From: Gammaproteobacteria bacterium
Lineage (GTDB): Bacteria > Pseudomonadota > Gammaproteobacteria > JAJDOJ01
Assembly (NCBI GenBank): GCA_027030565.1
Contig: JALVEU010000311.1
Span: forward strand, 1 to 23,078
Length of the DNA stretch: 23,078 nucleotides
Direction: 5' to 3'
Shown: piece after piece, positions 16,283 through 23,078 of the stretch
Position numbering within the stretch: position 1 is the first letter of the stretch
Layout: every line of letters starts with the position of its first letter
Translations under genes and position numbers: made by a program
Notes under the pieces: generated by a model
What the model saw: only the letters and a program-made list of their open reading frames with translations
Told to the model about the DNA's origin: nothing
Databases searched by the model: none

Positions 16283-17560
16283 GTGAGCTTGTTCGAGCGT
16301 TTCGAAGGCGGCGATCGCGCCGTCCTCGTCCAGGTGGCGTTGCGCCAGGCTCCCGCCGACGGCGACACCCAGGAATTTCGGGACCTGGTGGTCTCCAGCG
16401 GCACGCGGCCGGTGGCATGGGTCACGGCCACGCGGCACAGCCCGGATCCGGCCACTTTCGTGGGCGCGGGTAAGCTCGCAGAGATCGCCGAGGCGGTGCG
16501 CCGTCACCAGGCCGATGTGGTCTTGTTCGATCATGGTCTGACCGCCGCTCAGATGCGTAACCTGGAGCAGGCCTGCCGCTGCCGCGTAGTGGATCGCACA
16601 CAGCTCATCCTCGACATCTTCGCCCAGCGTGCACGCTCTCACGAGGGCAAGCTCCAAGTGGAGCTCGCGCAGCTGAGTTACCTGTCCACGCGTCTGGTGC
16701 GGGGCTGGACGCACCTGGAGCGGCAGAAAGGCGGTATCGGACTGCGCGGCCCGGGTGAGAAGCAGCTCGAATCGGACCGACGCCTGATCGCCGGGCGGAT
16801 CCACCAGATCCGGCGGCAGCTGGAGAAGGTGCGCAGGCAGCGGGAGCAGGGACGCCGCGCGAGGCGCAAGTCCGAGGTTCCCACCGTCGCTCTGGTGGGT
16901 TATACCAATGCGGGGAAATCCACCCTGTTCAATCGCCTCACCGAGGCTAACGTCTATGCCGCCGACCAGCTGTTCGCTACCCTGGACCCCACGCTCAGGC
17001 GGCTGCCCCTGCCGGGAGGCGGTCACCTGGTGCTGGCCGACACAGTGGGCTTCATCCGCCGCCTGCCACACCACCTGGTGGCGGCCTTTCATGCCACGCT
17101 CCAGGAGACCCGTGAGGCCGATCTCCTGTTGCACGTGATCGATGCCGCCGACCCCCGCCATGACGAGGCGGCCGAGCACGTGCAGGTGGTGCTCGAGGAG
17201 ATCGGCGCGGGGCACGTGCCCCAGGTCCGTATATACAACAAGATCGACGTGGCCGGACTGGAACCCCGGGTGGAGTGGGACGACGCCGGACGGCTCCGAT
17301 CCGTCTGGCTCTCGGCGGCCACAGGCAGCGGGGTGGATCGGTTGCAGACCGCGCTCGGCGCCTGGTTCCAAGGCGAGATGCGGCGCGGCTGGCTGGAACT
17401 CGGCCCGGAGGCCGGGCGCCTGCGCGCGCAGCTCTTCGCCTTGGGTGCCGTGCGGCGGGAAGAGCCCGGCGCGACCGGCGGCTGGCGTCTGGAGGTGGAG
17501 CTGCCCCGGGGGCGGTTCGAGCGTCTGATGCGTTCGGAGCGCTTGCCCTGTCGGTGCTGA
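16283..17560 (+). CDS. hflX: Ribosome-associated GTPase HflX
   Basis: GTPase that splits stalled or heat-damaged 70S ribosomes. A 425-residue protein. Seen: the N-terminal HflX domain with TFVGAGKLAEI at 58-68, the glycine-rich linker GGIGLRGPGEKQLE at 150-163, and a helical segment (about 165-197) before the G domain. G1 is GYTNAGKST at 206-214, G3 DTVGFI at 253-258, G4 NKID at 319-322 and G5 SAATG at 344-348. The GTG start at 16283 follows GAGG at a normal distance. It follows hfq after 42 nt, with a strong stem-loop between them. A 253-bp gap separates it from hflK. Confidence 0.97.
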   Translation: MSLFERFEGGDRAVLVQVALRQAPADGDTQEFRDLVVSSGTRPVAWVTATRHSPDPATFVGAGKLAEIAEAVRRHQADVVLFDHGLTAAQMRNLEQACRCRVVDRTQLILDIFAQRARSHEGKLQVELAQLSYLSTRLVRGWTHLERQKGGIGLRGPGEKQLESDRRLIAGRIHQIRRQLEKVRRQREQGRRARRKSEVPTVALVGYTNAGKSTLFNRLTEANVYAADQLFATLDPTLRRLPLPGGGHLVLADTVGFIRRLPHHLVAAFHATLQETREADLLLHVIDAADPRHDEAAEHVQVVLEEIGAGHVPQVRIYNKIDVAGLEPRVEWDDAGRLRSVWLSAATGSGVDRLQTALGAWFQGEMRRGWLELGPEAGRLRAQLFALGAVRREEPGATGGWRLEVELPRGRFERLMRSERLPCRC

Positions 17561-17813
17561 GGTGACGCGGCACACCGGGCTGCGTGAATTTGTGCTTTCG
17601 GACCGCTACAATGCCGCGCCGGCGCATTCCCGTGGCGCGTACGCCCGTTGTGTGCGCCAGAGGCCGTTTTCAGGCGGGTGTACGCGGGCCTCAAGTGCGG
17701 CGCGTTCGCACCGGGGGATGGCAGGAGCCGCCCCGGGACGTGGAACCGCGGCCGGTTGCTGCCCTGATCGGTATTTCGACCCCTGACCCGGGTCGTATGT
17801 GACGGAGAACGAT

Positions 17814-18974
17814 ATGCCCTGGAACGAACCCGGAGGCGGAAAGGATCCCTGGGGGCAGCGGCCCTCCGACCAGCAGGGTCCCCCGGATTTGGACGAACTC
17901 CTGCGCAAGTTGACCGAGCGTCTCGGGAGTTTGTTCGGAGGCCGGGGTGGAAGCGGCCGCGCGCAGGGCCGGAAAGGGGGTGCCGGTGGCCCCGCGGTGT
18001 GGCTCTTGGCGGTCGCAGCGGTGCTGGTTTGGCTCGGCTCCGGAATCTACATCATCGATCCGGGCGAGGCCGGTGTCGTGCTGCGCTTCGGTGCTTATGC
18101 GCGCACCACAGGGCCGGGTCCTCATTGGCACGCCCCGTATCCCATCGAGGCGGTGGAGCGGGTGAACGTCACCGAGATCCGGACCGCCCAGCACAAGGCC
18201 ACCATGCTCACTCAGGATGAGAATATCGTCGAAGTGGAAGTGGCGGCCCAGTACCTGATCGAATCGCCGGAGGACTATCTCTTCCAGGTGCGGCTGCCGG
18301 ACGTCACCCTCCGGCAGGTGATGGAGTCGGCGCTGCGCGAGGTGGTGGGGCGCAGCAAGATGGACTACATCCTGGCCGAGGGGCGCGCTGAGGTGGCGGC
18401 CAAGACCCGTCAGCTCATGCAGGCCATTCTTCAGGAGTACAAGACGGGGTTGCTCATTACGGCGCTGAACATGCAACAGGCGCAGCCGCCGGCGGCCGTG
18501 CAGGACGCATTCGCCGATGCCATCAAGGCCCGCGAGGACGAAGCGCGGTTCCGTAACGAGGCCCAGGCCTATGCCAATGGCATCCTCCCCCAGGCTCGTG
18601 GCGAGGCGGCCCGGCTGCGCCAGGAGGCCATCGCCTATCGGGACTCCATCACCGAGAACGCGCAGGGTGAGGCCGACCGTTTCGTGAAGCTGCTAGGGGC
18701 CTACCGGCAGGCCCCCGAGGTCACGCGGGAGCGACTCTATCTGGAGACCATGGAGAAGGTTCTGGCCGAGTCGGGCAAGGTCCTGGTCGACGTCCAAGAG
18801 GGCAACAACCTGTTCTACATGCCCCTGGACCAGCTCCTGCGCTCGCAGGGGCAGCATATCGAGCCCCTGACCGGTTCGCCGTCGAGTTCCACATTCTCGC
18901 GACGGGCCGCGAGTAACTCCGGCGCGGCCTCGGAGCGGATCCGGCGCCCGGTACGGTTGAGGGAGGGGCGCTGA
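17814..18974 (+). CDS. hflK: FtsH regulator HflK
   Basis: With HflC forms the SPFH-domain cage around FtsH in the inner membrane and modulates its proteolysis. A 386-residue protein (E. coli 419). Seen: a Gly/Pro-rich cytoplasmic N-terminus with MPWNEPGGGKDPWG, a membrane helix at about 61-80, then the periplasmic SPFH domain starting IIDPGEAGVVLRFG. A long helical region has AREDEARFRNEAQAYANGILPQARGEAARL, and the disordered tail is Ser/Arg-rich. The ATG at 17814 is chosen for GGAG 7 nt upstream and the family start MPWNEPG. A GTG at 17799 adds only five residues. The gene ends 1 nt before hflC, so the two are translated together. Confidence 0.97.
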   Translation: MPWNEPGGGKDPWGQRPSDQQGPPDLDELLRKLTERLGSLFGGRGGSGRAQGRKGGAGGPAVWLLAVAAVLVWLGSGIYIIDPGEAGVVLRFGAYARTTGPGPHWHAPYPIEAVERVNVTEIRTAQHKATMLTQDENIVEVEVAAQYLIESPEDYLFQVRLPDVTLRQVMESALREVVGRSKMDYILAEGRAEVAAKTRQLMQAILQEYKTGLLITALNMQQAQPPAAVQDAFADAIKAREDEARFRNEAQAYANGILPQARGEAARLRQEAIAYRDSITENAQGEADRFVKLLGAYRQAPEVTRERLYLETMEKVLAESGKVLVDVQEGNNLFYMPLDQLLRSQGQHIEPLTGSPSSSTFSRRAASNSGAASERIRRPVRLREGR

Positions 18975-18975
18975 G

Positions 18976-19848
18976 ATGAATATCAAACAGATCGGCATCC
19001 TGCTGCTCGCCCTGGTCGTACTGGCGGCGACCATGCTGTATATCGTGGACCAGCGGGAGCGAGCGTTGGTGATCCGGCTCGGGGACATCAAGCAGTCGGA
19101 CATCCCGCCGGGCCTGCACTTCAAGTGGCCGTACCCGGTGGAATCCGTGGTCAAGTTCGACGGGCGTATCCTGACCCTGGACGCCCAGCCCGAGCCTTTC
19201 CTCACCAGCGAGAAGAAGAACGTCACCGTGGACTTCTTCGTCAAGTGGCGGATCGCGGACACCAAGCACTTCTACCTCAAGAACCCGGGCGGGGAGCGCG
19301 ACGCCCTGATCAAACTCTCGCAGATCGTCAAGGACCGCATGCGTGGTGAGTTCGGCAAACGCACCATCCAGGAGGTGGTTTCCGGGGAACGGGCCCAGAT
19401 GATGGAGATCATCCAGAAGGAAGCCGATCAGGCGGCTCGGGACCTGGGCGTCAAGGTGGTGGACGTGCGGATCAGCCGCATCGATCTGCCCGACGAGGTG
19501 AGCGACTCGGTCTACGCGCGCATGCGTGCGGAACGTGAGCGGGTGGCGCGGGACTTCCGGGCGCGCGGCAAAGAGGCCGCCGAGCGGATCCGGGCCGAGG
19601 CCGACCGGGAGCGCGAGGTCATCCTGGCCAAGGCCTATGGAGAGGCGCAGCGCATCCGGGGCGATGGGGACGCCAAGGCGGCCGAGATTTATGCCCAGGC
19701 CTATGGGCAGGATCCGGCGTTCTTCTCCTTTGTTCGCAGCCTCCAGGGGTATCGCAAGGCCTTCCAGGGCGGTAACGGCATGTTCGTGCTCGAGCCGGAC
19801 ACGGAGTTCTTCCGTTACTTCAAGGACGCCCAGGGCCGGGATCAGTGA
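18976..19848 (+). CDS. hflC: FtsH regulator HflC
   Basis: Partner of HflK in the periplasm-facing complex that regulates FtsH. A 290-residue protein (E. coli 334). Seen: membrane helix at about 6-23, then DQRERALVIRLGDI, the SPFH domain, RISRIDLPDEVSDSVYARMRAERERVARDFRARG, and the C-terminal DPAFFSFVRSLQGYRKAF typical of HflC. The ATG lies 1 nt after the hflK stop. The DUF2065 gene follows after 35 nt. Confidence 0.97.
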   Translation: MNIKQIGILLLALVVLAATMLYIVDQRERALVIRLGDIKQSDIPPGLHFKWPYPVESVVKFDGRILTLDAQPEPFLTSEKKNVTVDFFVKWRIADTKHFYLKNPGGERDALIKLSQIVKDRMRGEFGKRTIQEVVSGERAQMMEIIQKEADQAARDLGVKVVDVRISRIDLPDEVSDSVYARMRAERERVARDFRARGKEAAERIRAEADREREVILAKAYGEAQRIRGDGDAKAAEIYAQAYGQDPAFFSFVRSLQGYRKAFQGGNGMFVLEPDTEFFRYFKDAQGRDQ

Positions 19849-19883
19849 CCGCCCGCGGGGCGCAGCGATCGAGGTGACGGCTC

Positions 19884-20078
19884 GTGGCATGGGACGACCT
19901 GTGGGCGGCGTTGGCGCTGATGCTGGTGTTGGAAGGGCTCATGCCGGCCCTGGCGCCACGTGCTTTCCGTGAAGCCTTGAGCCAGATGGCGACCCTGCCC
20001 GACCGGATCCTGCGCCTGATTGGCCTGGCCAGCATGGTCGGTGGGGCCGTGCTGCTCTATCTCGTGCGTCAGGGCTGA
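19884..20078 (+). CDS. DUF2065 family small inner-membrane protein (YjeT-like)
   Basis: A 64-residue protein with two hydrophobic helices, about 5-24 and 42-61, joined by a short basic loop (APRAFREALSQMATLPDRILR). The size, the start MAWDDLWAALALMLVLEGLMPAL and the ending GLASMVGGAVLLYLVRQG fit DUF2065/YjeT. In E. coli yjeT sits between hflC and purA; here hisZ intervenes. The GTG at 19884 follows GAGGTG. Its function is unknown. Position suggests a minor role with HflKC or the membrane. Confidence 0.9.
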   Translation: MAWDDLWAALALMLVLEGLMPALAPRAFREALSQMATLPDRILRLIGLASMVGGAVLLYLVRQG

Positions 20079-20085
20079 GAACGCG

Positions 20086-21270
20086 ATGATCCCCAGCGAG
20101 CGTTGGCTCCTGCCGGAGGGGGTGGAGGAAGCCCTTCCGCCGTACTCGGAACGCCTGGAACAGGCACGGCGCCGCCTGCTCGATCTGTATCACACCTGGG
20201 GCTATGAGCTCGTCATTCCCCCGTTCGTCGAGTACCTCGAGTCACTGCTGGTGGGTACGAGTCGGGACCTGGACCTCCAGACCTTCAAGCTCGTCGACCA
20301 GCTCAACGGCAGGCAGCTCGGTGTTCGCGCCGACATGACGCCGCAGGTGGCGCGTATCGACGCACACGTACTGAACCGGTCGGGACCCACGCGCCTGTGC
20401 TACATGGGTACGGTGCTGCGTGCCCGTGGCGATGGGATCGGCGGCTCACGCAGCCCGCTCCAGGTGGGCGCCGAACTCTACGGGCACGCGGGGGTGGACA
20501 GCGACCTGGAGGTGATCCGGCTGATGATCGAGACCCTGCGCCAGACCGGCGTGAGTGAGGTCCACCTGGATCTGGGGCACGTGGGGATCTATCGGGCCCT
20601 GGCCCGGTGTGCCGGATTGGGGCAGGACGACGAATACACGCTGTTCGACGTCATCCAGCGCAAGTCCGCCCCCGAGCTGGAGATCATGCTCGAGGCACTG
20701 CACTGCAGGCCAGAGGTGCGTGCCGCGCTGGAGGCCCTGGTGGGTCTCCACGGGGATCGGCAGGTGCTGGCCCGGGCGCGGTCTGCGCTGGCTGCCGGCG
20801 GTCGGGCGGTGGCGCAATGCCTCGACCACCTGGAGGAGCTGGCCGCCCGGCTGGAGCGCCTGGAACCGGAGGTGACCCTCCATTTCGATCTGGGCGAACT
20901 ACGTGGCTACCGCTATCACACCGGGGTGGTGTTCGCCGCGTACACCCCCGGGGTGGGGAAGGAGGTCGCCCGTGGCGGGCGTTACGACGACATCGGGGCG
21001 GCCTTCGGCCGTGCCCGCCCCGCCACCGGCTTCAGCACGGACCTGCGCGCCCTGTGTGAACTCGCGCCGAGCCACGCCGAACCCGCCCCGGGTGGAGTAT
21101 TCGTCCCGGCCGAGGACGTGACCGAGGCCGAAGCCGAAATCCGGGCCTTGCGGGCGGCCGGTATGCGGGTGGTCTGTGGACTGGCCGGACAGCGGGAAGG
21201 GGCTGCCGCAATGAGCTGCGACCGGGTCCTGGTGAGGGTGGACGGAATCTGGACGGTGAAGGATTTGTGA
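20086..21270 (+). CDS. hisZ: ATP phosphoribosyltransferase regulatory subunit HisZ
   Basis: HisRS-like protein without synthetase activity. It forms a hetero-octamer with short HisG and makes it sensitive to histidine, in the first step of histidine synthesis. A 394-residue protein. Seen: the class II core with YELVIPPFVEYLESLL, motif 2-like LGVRADMTPQVARIDAHVL, the VGAELYGHAGVDSDLEVIRL segment, and GGRYDDIGAAFGRARPATGFSTDL. The C-terminal part is short and lacks a full anticodon-binding domain, which separates it from HisS. The ATG at 20086 is chosen because MIPSERWLLPEGVEEALPP is the family start. The upstream frame overlaps the DUF2065 gene. Its presence implies a short-form HisG elsewhere in the genome. 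purA follows after 3 nt. Confidence 0.96.
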   Translation: MIPSERWLLPEGVEEALPPYSERLEQARRRLLDLYHTWGYELVIPPFVEYLESLLVGTSRDLDLQTFKLVDQLNGRQLGVRADMTPQVARIDAHVLNRSGPTRLCYMGTVLRARGDGIGGSRSPLQVGAELYGHAGVDSDLEVIRLMIETLRQTGVSEVHLDLGHVGIYRALARCAGLGQDDEYTLFDVIQRKSAPELEIMLEALHCRPEVRAALEALVGLHGDRQVLARARSALAAGGRAVAQCLDHLEELAARLERLEPEVTLHFDLGELRGYRYHTGVVFAAYTPGVGKEVARGGRYDDIGAAFGRARPATGFSTDLRALCELAPSHAEPAPGGVFVPAEDVTEAEAEIRALRAAGMRVVCGLAGQREGAAAMSCDRVLVRVDGIWTVKDL

Positions 21271-21273
21271 ATC

Positions 21274-22569
21274 ATGGCTAAGAACGTCGTCGTGCTCGGC
21301 ACCCAGTGGGGGGACGAGGGCAAGGGCAAGATCGTCGACCTGCTCACCGAGCAGGCCGACGCCGTGGTGCGCTTCCAGGGGGGGCACAACGCGGGTCACA
21401 CGCTGGTCATCGGGACGGAGAAACAGGTGTTGCACCTCATCCCCTCCGGCATCCTGCGCGACGACGTGGCCTGTTTTATCGGCAACGGGGTGGTGCTGGC
21501 GCCCGATGCCCTGCTGGCGGAGATCGACGAGCTCGAGGCCAAGGGCGTGCCGGCCAGCGAACGTCTGCACATCTCCGAGGCCTGCCCACTGATCCTGCCC
21601 TATCACATCATGCTCGATCATGCCCGCGAGCGTGCCCGGGGCAAGAAGGCCATCGGCACCACGGGCCGTGGTATCGGGCCCGCCTATGAGGACAAGGTCG
21701 CGCGTCGGGCGCTGCGTGTGGAAGACCTGCTGCACCGGGAGCGGTTCGCGGCCAAGCTGGGCGAGGTGCTGGACTATCACAACTTCGTGCTGAAGAACTA
21801 CTTTCACGCCGAGCCGGCTGACTTTCAAAAGATTCTCGACGAGACGCTCGCCATGGCCGAGCGCCTGGAGCCCCTGGTGACCGATGTGCCGCATCGGCTC
21901 TACGAGCTGCGCCGGGCGGGGAAGAGTGTCTTGTTCGAAGGCGCCCAGGGCACCCTGCTGGACATTGATCACGGCACGTATCCCTATGTCACCTCCTCCA
22001 ACACCACCGCTGGGGGGGCCTGCACCGGCAGCGGTGTGGGGCCGCATGCCCTGGACTACATCCTCGGGGTGACCAAGGCCTATACCACCCGGGTGGGCGC
22101 CGGGCCCTTTCCCACCGAGCTGTTCGACGAGATGGGGGAGCACCTGGCCACACGGGGTCACGAGTTCGGTGCCACCACGGGCCGGCCGCGGCGTTGCGGC
22201 TGGTTCGATGCGGTGGCCCTGCGCCGGGCGGTGCAGATCAACAGCGTCACCGGCCTGTGCGTGACCAAGCTCGACGTGTTGGATGGTCTGGAGACGCTAC
22301 GCATCTGTGTGGGTTACCGTTGCGACGGGAGCGAATTCCAGGTGCCGCCGGTGGGTGCCGAGTCGCTGGAGGCCTGTGAGCCGGTATACGTGGACATGCC
22401 CGGCTGGCAGACCTCCACCGTGGGTCTGCGGGACTTGGAGGCCCTCCCGGAGAATGCCCGCGCCTATCTGAGGCGAATCGAGGAGGTGGTGGGCGTACCG
22501 GTGGACATCGTCTCCACCGGTCCCGAACGAAGCGAGAACATCGTCTTGCGCCATCCGTTCGCCGAGTGA
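21274..22569 (+). CDS. purA: Adenylosuccinate synthetase
   Basis: Joins IMP and aspartate using GTP to give adenylosuccinate, the committed step to AMP. A 431-residue protein (E. coli 432). Seen: GTQWGDEGKGKIVD at 9-22 with catalytic Asp14, GGHNAGHT at 36-43 with His42, TTGRGIGPAYEDKVAR, VLFEGAQGTLLDIDHGTYPYVTSSNT and TTGRPRRCGWFD. All active-site blocks are intact. The ATG is 3 nt after the hisZ stop, and its stop overlaps the next gene's start (GTGA), so hisZ, purA and that gene form one tightly packed unit. Confidence 0.98.
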   Translation: MAKNVVVLGTQWGDEGKGKIVDLLTEQADAVVRFQGGHNAGHTLVIGTEKQVLHLIPSGILRDDVACFIGNGVVLAPDALLAEIDELEAKGVPASERLHISEACPLILPYHIMLDHARERARGKKAIGTTGRGIGPAYEDKVARRALRVEDLLHRERFAAKLGEVLDYHNFVLKNYFHAEPADFQKILDETLAMAERLEPLVTDVPHRLYELRRAGKSVLFEGAQGTLLDIDHGTYPYVTSSNTTAGGACTGSGVGPHALDYILGVTKAYTTRVGAGPFPTELFDEMGEHLATRGHEFGATTGRPRRCGWFDAVALRRAVQINSVTGLCVTKLDVLDGLETLRICVGYRCDGSEFQVPPVGAESLEACEPVYVDMPGWQTSTVGLRDLEALPENARAYLRRIEEVVGVPVDIVSTGPERSENIVLRHPFAE

Positions 22570-23078
22570 AAACGGTTGGACTGATCCCGGCGGCCGGGAT
22601 GGCCGCACGGCTCGGCACACTGCCGTGCAGCAAGGAGATCCTGCCGGTGCCCGGTGCCGACGGTACGCTGCGTCCGCTGTGCGCCGATCTGCTGGAGGCC
22701 TATGCCGCGGTGGGGATCGAACGGGTGTACGTGGTGCTTCGGGAGGGCAAGTGGGACATCCCGGCCTTCCTGGGTAGCGGGGCGGACTTCGGGCTGGATA
22801 TCGCCTATCGGGTGACACCCCCGACCAGGGGCGTGCTGGAGACCGTCGACCGGGCCTGGCCATTCGTGCGCGACTGTCGCGTGGCGCTGGGATTTCCGGA
22901 CCTGCAGTTCAGCCCGCGCGAGGCCTTTAGGGCCCTGCTCGACCAGGCGGGAGAGGCCGATGTGGTGCTGGGGCTGTTCCCTGCGCAGGATCCGCAAGGC
23001 TGTGATCTCGTGGCCACCGATGTGGACGGCCGCGTCACCGAAGTGCAGATCAAGCCCCGGCGTAGTCCACTGCGCGAG
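22566..23078 (+). CDS. Sugar-phosphate nucleotidyltransferase-like protein (3' end outside window)
   Basis: 171 residues are visible and the frame is open at the window edge. Seen: the start VKTVGLIPAAGMAARLG is the nucleotide-binding signature of NTP-transferase enzymes (Ala-Ala-Gly, Arg15), followed by PCSKEILPV with the usual Lys. GFPDLQF at 109-115 stands where these enzymes have the metal-binding Asp (Asp112), and Rossmann-type alternation fits the rest. Known: the family activates sugar-1-phosphates with UTP, dTTP, CTP or GTP. The sugar and nucleotide cannot be told here. The signature is somewhat loose (GMAARLG rather than GxGTRL), so a divergent or non-catalytic member is possible. 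The GTG at 22566 shares bases with the purA stop (GTGA), so translation is probably coupled. No ribosome binding site is obvious. Confidence 0.82.
   Translation, partial: MKTVGLIPAAGMAARLGTLPCSKEILPVPGADGTLRPLCADLLEAYAAVGIERVYVVLREGKWDIPAFLGSGADFGLDIAYRVTPPTRGVLETVDRAWPFVRDCRVALGFPDLQFSPREAFRALLDQAGEADVVLGLFPAQDPQGCDLVATDVDGRVTEVQIKPRRSPLRE

Noticed and set aside
17562..17813. Possible small gene or promoter between hflX and hflK (TACAAT at 17607)
   Set aside because: Open frames there are Arg/Ala-rich without ribosome binding sites. No -35 element of fair quality sits at 16-18 bp from TACAAT.

Overview
The window is about 23 kb of GC-rich (roughly 65 percent by eye) chromosomal DNA from a gammaproteobacterium. 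The block mutL-miaA-hfq-hflX-hflK-hflC-DUF2065-hisZ-purA, with a short-type hisZ beside purA, fits Chromatiales/Ectothiorhodospiraceae-like sulfur or halophilic bacteria. That placement is inferred from gene order and protein style, not from a database search.

Left region (1-5637): the least ordinary part. Three minus-strand genes encode proteins with Sec signal peptides: a Met-Ser-Gly nonapeptide-repeat protein running off the left edge, a 98-residue Trp/His-rich protein just upstream of it in the same operon, and a 265-residue protein with three copies of a short repeat. On the plus strand lie a membrane histidine kinase with a periplasmic CxxCH (haem c-type) motif and a NtrC-family sigma-54 activator. 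Both secreted-protein transcription units are preceded by exact matches to the sigma-54 promoter core (TGGCAC-N5-TTGC; complement 643-657 and 2160-2174). Upstream of each sits a related CTG-N9-CAG dyad that could be the activator's enhancer site. I read this as a self-contained regulon: haem-type sensor, sigma-54 activator, then secreted proteins of unknown function.

Middle region (5644-12872), all minus strand: valS meets the regulator gene tail to tail. Upstream of valS is a four-gene set: a membrane-anchored ASST-like (arylsulfotransferase family) protein, an 82-residue YVGPGAG membrane protein, a three-helix membrane protein and a PAPS-type sulfotransferase. A secreted phospholipase A2-like protein follows.

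Right region (12972-23078), all plus strand: a tRNA-Thr(TGT) with its own promoter, then mutL (with the endonuclease motif), miaA, hfq, hflX, hflK, hflC, a DUF2065 gene, hisZ, purA and the start of a sugar-nucleotidyltransferase-like gene cut by the window end. These are housekeeping functions: mismatch repair, tRNA modification, sRNA regulation, ribosome rescue, FtsH control, and histidine and purine synthesis. A hairpin immediately before the hfq ribosome binding site is a candidate autoregulatory element.
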